Positions 49,217 to 57,993 are shown, counted from the stretch's first letter. The stretch is 64,000 bases of DNA from Linyphia triangularis (GCA_963978545.1 OZ021727.1:20801943-20865942), one strand, 5' to 3'. The notes: generated from the sequence alone by a model not told the origin. A program made the numbers and translations.

Positions 49217-50629
49217 TATAAATAACTGAAATTGAAAAAATATATATAAATATCGAAAGAAAAAAAACATACATTTTCAATACAAGTTGGAAATAATTTT
49301 TATGTAATAGTTGAATCGACTACTTTAACATGATGCGATTGTTAAGCCTAACAAATGCACGCGGTACTTAAGCCTAACAATGCACGCGATACTTAATCTA
49401 GCAAATGCATTCGATAGACCATTTCAATATATAAATTTAACACACGATAAATAACTTCAGTTAAAATAATTTGTCTGCTAATATTAAATAATATACATAC
49501 ATCTTAAATTTACTGAACGGATAACTTAAACCTTTAACATGTAATACAGAAAAATATTTGAATGAGCGCGATTCTTTACCCTAATACATATAGTAAAATA
49601 ATTTAACATTTAAATATACATGCTACTTAAAACATTTGAATACACATAATACTTAAAAGATACTAACATTTCACAAATAATAAAAATTCACTTACCGAAT
49701 AATTCAGATGAAATCAGCAAAAAGCTATAATAGCAGCAAGTACGATAAGCAAATACTATGCAAACACGATAAACGTCTTTCGCACTCAGGAATCTAAGTA
49801 GAAATGGAGAGACGGCAACCGGTAGCGTATATATATGAGGGGTGATCACGTGACTTCACCGACCAATCAGATTTCACGGTAGAGGGCGCTGCTTGGTTCT
49901 AACCGATCAGAGCGGGTGGGGAGCGAGACTAGGCATGTTTCAACACGCTTCAACGCGTTTGCGAGTTGAGTTGTTGATAACGATTGCAAAATATAAACTC
50001 ATTGGCTTTTAACACATGACGTCATAATGATGATATGGCTGGAATCTAGCATTTAAACAGATAAGGTATTGGCGCTTATTTATTAAATGAATATTTATTT
50101 GTAGAAAAATTATCACGGGGGTTTTTAACGTTGATACTTGTTGAAATGGAAAGATTTAAGTAATAGTTGATGAATAATTATAAAATATAATTTAAACTAA
50201 TTTTAAAACTTGCAGAAAAATTACCACGTGGTGGGAATTGAAGATAGCGTTCTTGCTTGAAAAATATTTATGTTACGTCACAGAGGGGATATAGTGGGAA
50301 TTTTGCATTTAAACGGAGTTTCAAGGAATTTTAAGGTATTGGTATGATCTTAAGGATATTAATTTTATCAAGTTTTGTTCTTTATAAGGTAAAGTTTATA
50401 GTTGAATGTGTTAGTTGCAAGTATGGTTCTATCGAGTGAGGTTGTGAATACTGCATACTTGTGTATTTGTTTATGTGTTGCATTATTATTTATTTATTTT
50501 TTAAGTAGTAGTGATCGATTCGCTATCGATTTTACGCTTCGTCTCAATGAAACTGGAAACTTATCTATTTCAATGTGAAAATGTTAAGACTTAGGATACA
50601 GATAAGAGTTAATAAAATTTCTTGCTGTA
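49217..50629. promoter_or_regulatory. Divergent promoter region between polB and integrase
   Basis: For polB on the minus strand there is a TATA-like ATATATATAC at 49827-49837, an E-box TCACGTGA at 49846-49853 and a CCAAT at 49863. A TGACGTCA is at 50018-50025. Nothing coding is seen. The integrase promoter would lie between about 50100 and 50600 but has no clear TATA box. Confidence 0.5.
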
Positions 50630-51673
50630 ATGAATGCGACGTATCAAGACCCGGGTCATGTAGCAAGTTTCGGTGGTATCGATGCATTATACCGTGCCTC
50701 AGGAAGAAAGATTCCCAAGAAAACGATACAGAAATGGCTAAAGGGGGTGGATGCGTACACTCTACACAAGTCCATTCGTCATAAATTTCCTACGAATCGG
50801 GTGATTGTTTATAACATTGATCAGCAATGGCAAGCGGATTTGGTGGATATGTCAAGTCTTCAAAAGTTTAATGATGGTTATCGCTTTATTTTGAGTTGTA
50901 TTGATGTGCTATCAAAGTTTGGATGGCTAATTCCTCTGAAACGAAAGAGAGGTATAGATATTGTTGAAGCTTTTCAAATAATATTCGATCAGCGAACTCC
51001 GAAATCACTTCAGACTGATCAGGGAACGGAATTTAAGAATAATCTATTTCAGACCTTGTTAAAAAAGAAGGGGATTAGATTTTTCACGACATATAATTTG
51101 TCGAAAGCAAACATAGTCGAGCGTTGGAATAGAAGTATTAAAACTAAAATGTGGAAGTACTTTACTGCTAAAAATACGCATAGATACATTGACGTATTAC
51201 AAGATTTAGTGAAAAGTTATAATCATACTTACCATTCAAGTATAAAAAGAGCTCCCGTGGAGGTGAATGCCGAAAATGAACAAGATGTTTGGTTTACTCT
51301 CTATGGAGATATGGAGAATTTACCTAAACCCAAATGCGTATTTAATGTAGATGATGTAGTTCGCATTTCAAAGAAGAAATTAACCTTTGAAAAGGGGTAT
51401 GAAACGAATTGGACGGAAGAATTGTTTGTCATAACAGAGTGTGTCAAGAGACAACCTGCAGTGTATAGAGTGAATGATTTATTAGGAGAGCCTATACAAG
51501 GAACGTTTTACGCACAAGAGTTACAAAAAGTATCAATGAAAGACGAATTTCCTGTTGAAGAAGTTTTAAGAAAACGCATGCGTAAAAAGAAAATGGAATA
51601 TTTTGTGAAATATCGAGGATACCCCGACAAGTTTAATCAATGGATCCCCACTTCAAACTTACTAGCCCTATAA
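50630..51673 (+). CDS. int: Polinton integrase with chromodomain
   Basis: 347 residues, retroviral-type DDE integrase. It opens with the typical DPGHVASFGG segment; the catalytic triad is Asp70 (WQADLVDM), Asp130 (LQTDQGTEF) and Glu164 (NIVERWNR), spacing 59 and 33. The C-terminus (about 308-345) is a chromodomain with VEEVL, YFVKYRGYPD and NQWIP. It would join the linear element to host DNA, making the 6-bp duplications. The ATG chosen gives the family's usual N-terminus. First gene of the plus-strand cluster; minor capsid gene follows within 40 bases. Confidence 0.95.
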   Translation: MNATYQDPGHVASFGGIDALYRASGRKIPKKTIQKWLKGVDAYTLHKSIRHKFPTNRVIVYNIDQQWQADLVDMSSLQKFNDGYRFILSCIDVLSKFGWLIPLKRKRGIDIVEAFQIIFDQRTPKSLQTDQGTEFKNNLFQTLLKKKGIRFFTTYNLSKANIVERWNRSIKTKMWKYFTAKNTHRYIDVLQDLVKSYNHTYHSSIKRAPVEVNAENEQDVWFTLYGDMENLPKPKCVFNVDDVVRISKKKLTFEKGYETNWTEELFVITECVKRQPAVYRVNDLLGEPIQGTFYAQELQKVSMKDEFPVEEVLRKRMRKKKMEYFVKYRGYPDKFNQWIPTSNLLAL

Positions 51674-51710
51674 ATACTACTAGCACATGTTGCAAGACTC
51701 ATTTGCTATC

Positions 51711-52454
51711 ATGAGTTTCTACATAACACTCATCTCGGATAGTTCCATGTCCTATTTTCCTGAAAATAAAATTTCCCATTTTATTACTCGCTTACCCATA
51801 CCAATTGAACTGAAAGGAGAATGGGAAGTTGGAACGGTAGAGTTTTTATATCCGCATACTTGGTATAATGTGAATCATCAAAATAATTTAATTGGATTCG
51901 AGACGAGTGGAAAGTTAGAGGTAGGAAGAAGATTACCTCCGGGTTGTTATGAGACAGTTCCTGATATTTTAAAGGCTATTTATGTGAAAGAACATGATGA
52001 TAAAATTGTCACAAGTTATAATGCGGTAACTAAGCGTGTTCAGATAACTGTGAAAAATAATGCGAAACTCATATTATATCAAGGACTTGCTGAAATGCTT
52101 GGATTTGAACCTATGGAAATAACTTCGTTTGACGCAAGTATAGAAGCAACTGTTGTGGGTCCATTCGTAGCCGACCCCTCTGCACATTATCGCGTATTGA
52201 TGATTTATACGGATATAGTGGAACCACAAATTGTGGGAGATGTCTTAGCACCTCTCCTTCGAGTGGTTAGAGTGAGAGGACAAGATGGTGAGATGATTAG
52301 CGAACAGTATGATAGACCGCACTACTTACCTGTAAACCGGAAAATTATTGAGACTTTGGAAATCGTTATAAGGACGCACTCGGGATGTTTAACGCCATTT
52401 GAACGTGGGCGCTCATACGTGAAGTTACACTTTCGTCAGAAGTCTCTCTCATAA
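51711..52454 (+). CDS. Minor capsid (penton) protein, single jelly roll
   Basis: 247 residues from the ATG at 51711 (MSFYITLIS); an upstream in-frame ATG at 51687 is less like the family. It has the signature of Polinton minor capsid proteins near the start (SSMSYFPENKISHF, then LKGEWEVGTVEFLYPHTW) and mostly beta-strand character throughout. By homology it forms pentons at the particle vertices. Its stop overlaps the next start as TAATG. Confidence 0.88.
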   Translation: MSFYITLISDSSMSYFPENKISHFITRLPIPIELKGEWEVGTVEFLYPHTWYNVNHQNNLIGFETSGKLEVGRRLPPGCYETVPDILKAIYVKEHDDKIVTSYNAVTKRVQITVKNNAKLILYQGLAEMLGFEPMEITSFDASIEATVVGPFVADPSAHYRVLMIYTDIVEPQIVGDVLAPLLRVVRVRGQDGEMISEQYDRPHYLPVNRKIIETLEIVIRTHSGCLTPFERGRSYVKLHFRQKSLS

Positions 52455-53422
52455 TGTATGTCCCTTACCAGTGTTGTCAAAAATCTTTCGAAGATTATTA
52501 TGTGCAGCAGACGGGAAAAGGCTTGAATTATTATCAAGGAAGTTCTTATCAGAGAGGATATGGATTAGGAGGTCTATTCAGATCATTTTTTCGTGCCGCA
52601 GCTCCGCTACTGAAATCAGGTGCTAAAGCTATTGGGAAACAAATGTTTCACAGCGGTGTCAACCTGATGAATGATGTTTCTCAAGGTCAAGATTTTAAAA
52701 TGGCCGCCAAACGAAGACTCAAAGAAGCTGGAAATGTGTTAACACTTTAAATCCCAACCCGCCCTATACCGCCTTGTAGAGAATTTCCCAGCTAACCGCC
52801 TTTCGGGCGGTTGCAGGGGTAAACCAGGGGTAAACGTATATTTTCAAGTGAGGGGAACTGCCATGCCTTAGTTGTTTAAAGCGTGACGGTCCTCAACAAT
52901 AGGCTATTGTGGGGCATGTAGAGGGGAGACATGGATTTAAAGTACTCAATGTCAAACTGCCCCACCCTTTGGACATGGAGTAAGATAGTCAGGGACTTTT
53001 CTTTTATGCGAATCTTGTCATGTACTTAGCGGTGGCGTTTGTTTCATTGATAAGACGCCAACTAAATTCTCTGACATATCAAGCAGATGACCCAACCCAC
53101 ACCCCTATTGCAGGCTGTATACATATAGTAATTATCTTTTAATGGTCGACAGTGACCCCCCACAGCAATCCCAGGAGTGGCAGACAGGAGAACGAGTTGG
53201 GCGAGTTCATTTCCAGTTTTTATGAATGGAAAGTCATCGGGGTTTTGTGAAACCCACAACGCTGACTCCATGGGATTTAAAGGGTTAACAGATAAAGCCG
53301 CCACCAAAGTCAAGACTATGATTGGTAGTGGAAAAAGACATAAAAAGCGTATGCAGAAGAAAAAAACCATCATTCCACGTTCAGCCAAGAAGAAGTGCAC
53401 ATCGCATGATATTTTCTCCTAA
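52454..53422 (+). pseudogene. pVI/pX-like virion protein gene, split by a MITE
   Basis: The 5' part (52454-52744) has a Tyr/Gly-rich stretch, then GLGGLFRSFFRAAAPLLKSG, an amphipathic glycine-rich segment, and KMAAKRRLKEAG. The 3' part (53291-53422) is strongly basic (GSGKRHKKRMQKKK, SAKKK) and ends in TAATG shared with the major capsid start. The two lie in one frame once the 539-bp insert and one 7-bp duplication are discounted. As it stands the first part ends at TAA 52748-52750 after 98 residues, and a frame starting in the MITE (53177) reads through the second. A role in core condensation or membrane lysis, as for adenovirus pVI/pX, is inference. Confidence 0.78.
52745..53283. mobile_element. 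539-bp MITE inserted in the virion gene
   Basis: Ends CTTTAAATCCCA and TGGGATTTAAAG are perfect 12-bp inverted repeats; GTTAACA flanks at 52738-52744 and 53284-53290. GC-richer than the Polinton around it. It has a strong small hairpin (AACCGCCTTTCGGGCGGTT, about 52793-52811) and no gene. Superfamily uncertain. Confidence 0.82.
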
Positions 53423-54729
53423 TGGCTTCCTTCATCTACAAAGACTCTGCTCCTTGCGTCAAGTCGGAATTAGATTTATTTTCAATTCCCCCAACCCAGA
53501 CCGTTATCGAAAAAGGACAATTTGTCGAATTTCATCCCCTTTCAAGTGTACGAGATGGTGGACCGATTGAATTTTCAATATCAGGAAGTAGTGAAGAATA
53601 TGTGGACTTAGCTGCTTCCTATCTACACGTGAAAGTGAAAGTGATGAAAGCAGATGGAACTAAACTACCAGAAAAGGAACCAGTTGCTCCCGTCAACCTT
53701 TTCCTACATTCGCTTTTCAGTCAAGTAGACGTTAGTTTAAACGAGAGAAATATTTCTTCTGCAAGCAACACTTATCCTTTTAGAGCCTATATAGAGACAT
53801 TGTTAAATTATGGGGAAGATGCCAAGAAAAGTTTGCTGACCTGTGAAGGATTCTACAAAGATACGCAACCTGATATCATAGACCCCATAGATGAGAAAGC
53901 TGATGCTGGATTGAAGACGCGTTACAATCTTATCAAAGACAGCCAGACCGTAGAAATGATTGGTCAACTCCACTGTGACATTTTTCAACAAAATCGTCTA
54001 ATGATTAACTTGGTAGATATCAAAATTAAAATGATAAGCAGCAAATCCTCATTTTGCTTAATTTCAACCAAAGTGGATGGGGATTATAAGATAGTTCTAG
54101 AGCATGCTTCTATATTTATAAGAAAAGTGAAGGTTAGCCCTGCCGTTGCTATTGGGCATGCTAAGGCTTTGGAGAAGACATCGTGCAAATATCCAATTGA
54201 TCGTGTGATTTGCAAAACTTATAGCATTGCCAAAGGGAGTTGGTCCTTTTTACAAGATAATGTGTTTCTTGGACTCATGCCAAAACGTGTCATTCTCACC
54301 TGTTTAGGAAATGCTGCAATGAATGGGCAATATTCAAAGAACCCATTTCTCTTTTCTCACCATAGTGCAAACTTTGTATCTATTTATGTAGATGGACAAC
54401 CGGTTCCCTGCAAGCCTTTAGAGCTTAATTTTGATTCCAACAACTACGTTCGGGCTTATCATAGCTTATTTTCCGGATTTAATCGTGATAAGGGAATTTA
54501 CTTATCTCAAGAAGAATATGCCAGAGGTCATGTACTTTACGCATTTGATCTAAGTCCTGATCTTTGCGACGGAGAACATTTTAATCTGCAACACCAAGGA
54601 AATTTACGTGTGGAAATTAAATTTTCCGAGGCTATTACGGAAACTTTATCAGTGCTCATTTATGCAGAGTTTCAAAACGTGATTGAAATATCCAAATCAC
54701 GTCACGTGGTGTGCGACTTTCCGAATTAA
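53422..54729 (+). CDS. Polinton major capsid protein, double jelly roll
   Basis: 435 residues. Family features: IPPTQTVIEKGQFVEFHPL near the start, EYVDLAASYLHVKVKV, NLFLHSLFSQVDVSLN, an FRAYIETLLNYG segment, and a beta-rich C-terminal half with LSVLIYAEFQN near the end. Such proteins form the hexon-like trimers of Polinton/adintovirus particles. The frame is uninterrupted and of normal size. Start and stop both overlap neighbours as TAATG. Confidence 0.9.
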   Translation: MASFIYKDSAPCVKSELDLFSIPPTQTVIEKGQFVEFHPLSSVRDGGPIEFSISGSSEEYVDLAASYLHVKVKVMKADGTKLPEKEPVAPVNLFLHSLFSQVDVSLNERNISSASNTYPFRAYIETLLNYGEDAKKSLLTCEGFYKDTQPDIIDPIDEKADAGLKTRYNLIKDSQTVEMIGQLHCDIFQQNRLMINLVDIKIKMISSKSSFCLISTKVDGDYKIVLEHASIFIRKVKVSPAVAIGHAKALEKTSCKYPIDRVICKTYSIAKGSWSFLQDNVFLGLMPKRVILTCLGNAAMNGQYSKNPFLFSHHSANFVSIYVDGQPVPCKPLELNFDSNNYVRAYHSLFSGFNRDKGIYLSQEEYARGHVLYAFDLSPDLCDGEHFNLQHQGNLRVEIKFSEAITETLSVLIYAEFQNVIEISKSRHVVCDFPN

Positions 54730-55205
54730 TGGATACCCTACAAATAACCAGAATTCTTTCTGGAAATGCAAAAACCAAGAATATATTCTTGGGTGTTTTC
54801 TCAAGTGATCGATTACCAACATATGTTCGAAACTTTCCAGCCTGTTTTATTGCCAACACTGACAAGTCCAATCAAGAAGGTACCCATTGGGTGGCTTTTT
54901 ATATAGAATCACCTACAGAAATATGCTTCTTTGATTCGTTCGGAAACCCACCGTCTTATTTTCCCGGAGGAATATCAAGTTATGTAAAGCGTTATCGACA
55001 TGTAGAGTTTAATCCTATGATACTTCAATCGAATACGAGTTCCGTGTGTGGACAATATTGTATTTTTTATTTATATTCTAAATGTAATGGACGTTCTATG
55101 AACGATATTCTCTTGTCTTTTGTACCCAATCAAATATGTAATGATATCAAAGTGCATCATTTTGTAATCAAGCACTTTAGAATTGTAGCACCATTTTATC
55201 AATAA
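54729..55205 (+). CDS. pro: Adenain-type cysteine protease
   Basis: 158 residues from the ATG at 54729, which shares its A with the major capsid stop. Catalytic residues line up with adenovirus protease: His53 (GTHWVAFY), Asp69 (FFDSFG), Gln100 and Cys107 (LQSNTSSVCGQYC), with Gln and Cys seven apart as in adenain. It would cut capsid precursors during particle maturation. AATAAA overlaps the stop region (about 55201), so transcripts might end here. Confidence 0.93.
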   Translation: MDTLQITRILSGNAKTKNIFLGVFSSDRLPTYVRNFPACFIANTDKSNQEGTHWVAFYIESPTEICFFDSFGNPPSYFPGGISSYVKRYRHVEFNPMILQSNTSSVCGQYCIFYLYSKCNGRSMNDILLSFVPNQICNDIKVHHFVIKHFRIVAPFYQ

Positions 55206-55229
55206 AGAAAGTATTTAAACAGTAGCACT

Positions 55230-55868
55230 ATGTCTCGTCTCTCATTCAACATGGAATTTCCAAAGTTGCAACATCCTTTTACGATGGTAATCGCCGGTCC
55301 AACAGGATGCGGTAAAAGTTATTTTGTGCGGGATTTGATAAGTGAAAAACAGGGGATGTTTTCAATTGTTCCCGATAAGATTGTTTGGTTTTATGGAATA
55401 CATCAACCCTTATATGATGAAATTGATAATGTGACATTTGTAGAAGGTCTACCTACGACATTTAAAGAATTTTTGGGCGAGAATACACTCTTCGTAATTG
55501 ATGATTTAATGTCAAATGCTAACAGTCATTTAACTGATCTTTTTACAAAAGGTAGTCATCATTTAAACCTGAGTGTTATCTTCATAACACAAAATTTTTT
55601 CTACAAAGGGAAAGAAATGCGTGACATTACATTGAATGCACACTATTTAGTACTGTGTAAAAATAGACGAGACGTGAGTCAAATTTCACATCTAGGAAGA
55701 CAATTATTTCCTCGACATGTCAAGTTATTTCAAGAAGTCTTTGAAGATGCAACGAAAAACCCCTATTCCTATTTATTTATAGATTTACGTGCCGAAACAC
55801 CAGAAGAGTTACGATTACGTACCAAAATTTTACCTACTGAAAGACAGATCGTGTATCAATTTAAATGA
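55230..55868 (+). CDS. FtsK/HerA-type genome-packaging ATPase
   Basis: 212 residues. Walker A GPTGCGKS at 23-30, Walker B LFVIDDL at 87-93, and a sensor-like ITQN at 119-122. Size and order match the A32-like ATPases of Polintons, adintoviruses and virophages, which pump DNA into the capsid. Frame intact. It follows the protease by 24 bases. Confidence 0.93.
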   Translation: MSRLSFNMEFPKLQHPFTMVIAGPTGCGKSYFVRDLISEKQGMFSIVPDKIVWFYGIHQPLYDEIDNVTFVEGLPTTFKEFLGENTLFVIDDLMSNANSHLTDLFTKGSHHLNLSVIFITQNFFYKGKEMRDITLNAHYLVLCKNRRDVSQISHLGRQLFPRHVKLFQEVFEDATKNPYSYLFIDLRAETPEELRLRTKILPTERQIVYQFK

Positions 55869-55910
55869 TATAAAAGTGAATGACTTTGAAGATAAGTATC
55901 ATTTAGAAAG

Positions 55911-56240
55911 ATGACGCTTAAGAAGGAGCAACTCAATCAATTACGACTGTTGCAAATTTGTCCTTTAAGGCTACGAAAAACTTTATTAAGTAAACTCAAT
56001 AAGAACTGTATAAAAGCCATATGCGAATGTTGCATTAACACATTGAATGGAAATATCCCATTGACTGCACGACAGAAGAAAACGCTCTCTAAACATAAGA
56101 AGATATTGCGTCATTTAAGTAATCGTAAAGTGTCTTTACCGAAAAAACGTCAAGTCATTTTACAGAAAGGAGGTTTCCTCAACATACTTATTCCTGCAGC
56201 CTTGAGTGTTTTAACTACATTATTTCATGGCTCAAATTAA
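55911..56240 (+). CDS. Conserved small basic Polinton protein
   Basis: 109 residues: a Lys/Arg/Leu-rich N-terminal part with two CxxC-like cysteines (CECC), LNGNIPLTARQ in the middle, then KKRQVILQKGG and a hydrophobic C-terminal helix (FLNILIPAALSVLTTLF). This arrangement recurs beside the ATPase in many Polintons; the function is unknown. The hydrophobic end could anchor it in a membrane or capsid. Its last codons overlap the next gene by 14 bases. Confidence 0.7.
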   Translation: MTLKKEQLNQLRLLQICPLRLRKTLLSKLNKNCIKAICECCINTLNGNIPLTARQKKTLSKHKKILRHLSNRKVSLPKKRQVILQKGGFLNILIPAALSVLTTLFHGSN

Positions 56241-56901
56241 GAAGTTTGCTCTTATACCCGAAGAATTGGTGACAAAACATACTGTTTCCAATAAAAGGCT
56301 TAGTGAGCTTGATAAGGCAATGATACAAATTTTACATAGTGACTTACCTGATCATGAAAAATTGGTCCTCTATCATGAACTGTTGAAGAAAAGTTTAAAT
56401 CTGCAAGAATTTAATAATTCACGTCCGAATGAACAAAGTAGTAAGACAGCTGAAGAGAAGAAGAAAGAAGAAGTGGAGAAAATAGAAGATAAGAGGAAAG
56501 TTGAAGAATCTGTGAAAGTAGAAGAAATAAAGAAACTTCAAAAAGATGATAATTATCAAGAACTTATATTAGCATCACTTTCTAAACCCATGCGAAGAAA
56601 AGCTGAAAATACACTTGCTCTCATCAAGAATCAACCTGATATCTTATCGTGGAATTCCAAGGGTCAAATCTCCATACACGGAGAAAAAATACCAAACTCT
56701 AACATTATCGACTTTTTCAATTATATGTACAGTACCAAAAGTAATGTATCACGGAAAAGTTTATTTAATACTGTTTTGAAAGATTTAAATGTTCCGAAGC
56801 AGTTTATCGGAAATAAGAAGTTGCTAAAGTCACCTGTAAAAATTGTCCAAACAAAGTTGAGACGAAATGTAAAACCACCTAAAAAGTGGGAAAATTTATG
56901 A
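56227..56901 (+). CDS. Conserved Polinton protein of unknown function
   Basis: 224 residues. A Lys/Glu-rich, probably coiled-coil stretch (about 75-110) separates an alpha-helical N-terminus from a compact C-terminal domain with ILSWNSKGQISIHGEKIPNS and NIIDFFNYM. The WN..G....G..I..SNI.D pattern is typical of a Polinton protein seen at this position. The tail is basic. AATAAA at 56905-56910 follows the stop directly, which marks the end of the plus-strand transcript. Confidence 0.72.
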   Translation: MAQIKKFALIPEELVTKHTVSNKRLSELDKAMIQILHSDLPDHEKLVLYHELLKKSLNLQEFNNSRPNEQSSKTAEEKKKEEVEKIEDKRKVEESVKVEEIKKLQKDDNYQELILASLSKPMRRKAENTLALIKNQPDILSWNSKGQISIHGEKIPNSNIIDFFNYMYSTKSNVSRKSLFNTVLKDLNVPKQFIGNKKLLKSPVKIVQTKLRRNVKPPKKWENL

Positions 56902-56904
56902 TTC

Positions 56905-56910
56905 AATAAA
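56905..56910 (+). terminator. Polyadenylation signal of the late-gene cluster
   Basis: AATAAA four bases after the last plus-strand stop, followed by a T-rich run. It suits a shared 3' end for the virion genes. Confidence 0.6.
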
Positions 56911-57129
56911 GTGATATTGCTTTAACATTTTTTTTTTTATTATTATTATTTCACATAAGAAAATCACACACACATATTTCCATTGAATAATTTTTATTTA
57001 CAATTTCAAATAATCTTTCAAAGCACCATAAACTGTATAGCCAATGAAATCACGTGACACATTTCAACCAACGAGAAGAGAGTATTTGGTGATGTGTCTA
57101 AAAACCGACCAATCGCAAGCAAGTATTTT

Positions 57130-57660
57130 TCCGATCTCTAACATAAAGCAATTCATGACGACATATCTACTGTGACGTCACTAGTAAAAATATCTATCAC
57201 TCTTAACTTATTCGCTAAGAAGCAGCCCTAGAACAATTCAGCTCCATCTTAAAGGTAAATTGAAACTAAAAAGTGTTGCCATCGCTCTAAACTTTGATAA
57301 AAAACACATTATGACGTCATACCTACTGTGACGTCATGCAATAAAAACCTATCACTCTAACTTATTCGTTTACAAGCAGTCCTAGAACAACTCAACTCCG
57401 TCTGTTAGATAAACCGAAACTAAAAAGTGTTGCCATCGCTCTAAACTTTGATATAAAACACATTATGACGTCATATCTACTGTGACGTCACGCAATAAAA
57501 ACCTATCACTCTAACTTATTCGTTTACAAGCAGTCCTAGAACAACTCAACTCCGTCTGTTAGATAAACCGAAACTAAAAAGTGTTGCCACCACTCAAAAC
57601 TTTGATATAAAACACATTATGACGTCATTCCCACTGTGACGTCATACACAAACAGCTTAT
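57130..57660. promoter_or_regulatory. CRE array: four units of about 154 bp
   Basis: Units begin near 57154, 57311, 57465 and 57619, each with a pair of sites 17 bases apart. Exact TGACGTCA occurs at 57173, 57312, 57329, 57466, 57483, 57620 and 57637 (the partner at about 57155 is mutated). Between sites the units share CTATCACTCTAACTTATTCG and GTCCTAGAACAACTCAACTC. No ORF. An E-box TCACGTGA lies just upstream at about 57050. Confidence 0.85.
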
Positions 57661-57703
57661 AATGAAACCGAAACTAAAACAGCAGCAGGAGGGGAACAAC
57701 TCA

Positions 57704-57858
57704 ACTCCACTTCCGGTCACGGGATTTCCGGTGACGTCATATCCGGTGATGTCACTTCCTGTGACGTCATATCCGGTCACGCCCCCTTCCGGTGACGTCA
57801 TCGTCCCCCGTCCCTTGCGCATTGCGCCATGGCTTCGGACTGTCATTTTCTAACTACT
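57704..57858 (-). repeat. Right terminal inverted repeat
   Basis: Complement of 45888-46041 with one extra base in the G run. TGACGTCA at 57732, 57762 and 57793. The terminal ...TAACTACT abuts AATGAG. Confidence 0.93.
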
Positions 57859-57993
57859 AATGAGTGTATCGCGCTCTCGTCAAAAAAGATCGTGATGTAT
57901 TGGTTTAGGGAAAATAGTGACATCGGTTGACGATGCTGATTTCACACCGGTTTTAGACGATGTATCGATACATCGTCCAAGCCTAGCTGCCAC

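Larger units (their letters stand above)
45888..57858. mobile_element. Maverick/Polinton (adintovirus-like), 11,971 bp
   Basis: Begins AGTAGTTAGAAAATGACAG and ends with the complement; a 6-bp duplication AATGAG lies at 45882-45887 and 57859-57864. Terminal inverted repeats are about 154 bp with a single-base indel. The gene order is polB (minus), then divergent integrase, minor capsid, pVI/pX-like, major capsid, protease, ATPase and two conserved small genes (plus). The virion genes are open apart from one MITE-split gene; polB has lost its polymerase domain. It is an integrated virus-like element capable in principle of particle formation but not of self-copying. Confidence 0.95.
44118..57985. 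mobile_element. Non-autonomous hAT, split by the Polinton
   Basis: Left end TAGGCTTGGGCGATG and right end CATCGTCCAAGCCTA are complementary in 14 of 15 bases. An exact 8-bp duplication, GCTGCCAC, flanks them at 44110-44117 and 57986-57993. Without the Polinton the element is about 1.9 kb (44118-45887 plus 57865-57985). It has no transposase. Subterminal units with CGATACATCG and, at about 45560-45860, two or three repeats of about 120 bp sharing CGTTTCTATA and GGCGCGG suggest transposase-binding arrays. Confidence 0.88.

Noticed and set aside
52661..52690. Hammerhead ribozyme core (CTGATGA)
   Set aside because: No matching GAAA strand or stems nearby; it is coding sequence.
53177..53290. The first 38 codons of an 81-codon frame as a genuine protein start
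   Set aside because: This part is MITE sequence plus the target duplication; only the codons after 53290 belong to the Polinton gene.
53062..53400. 112-codon minus-strand ORF
   Set aside because: Spans the MITE and the antisense of the virion gene; composition reflects both and no family motif is present.
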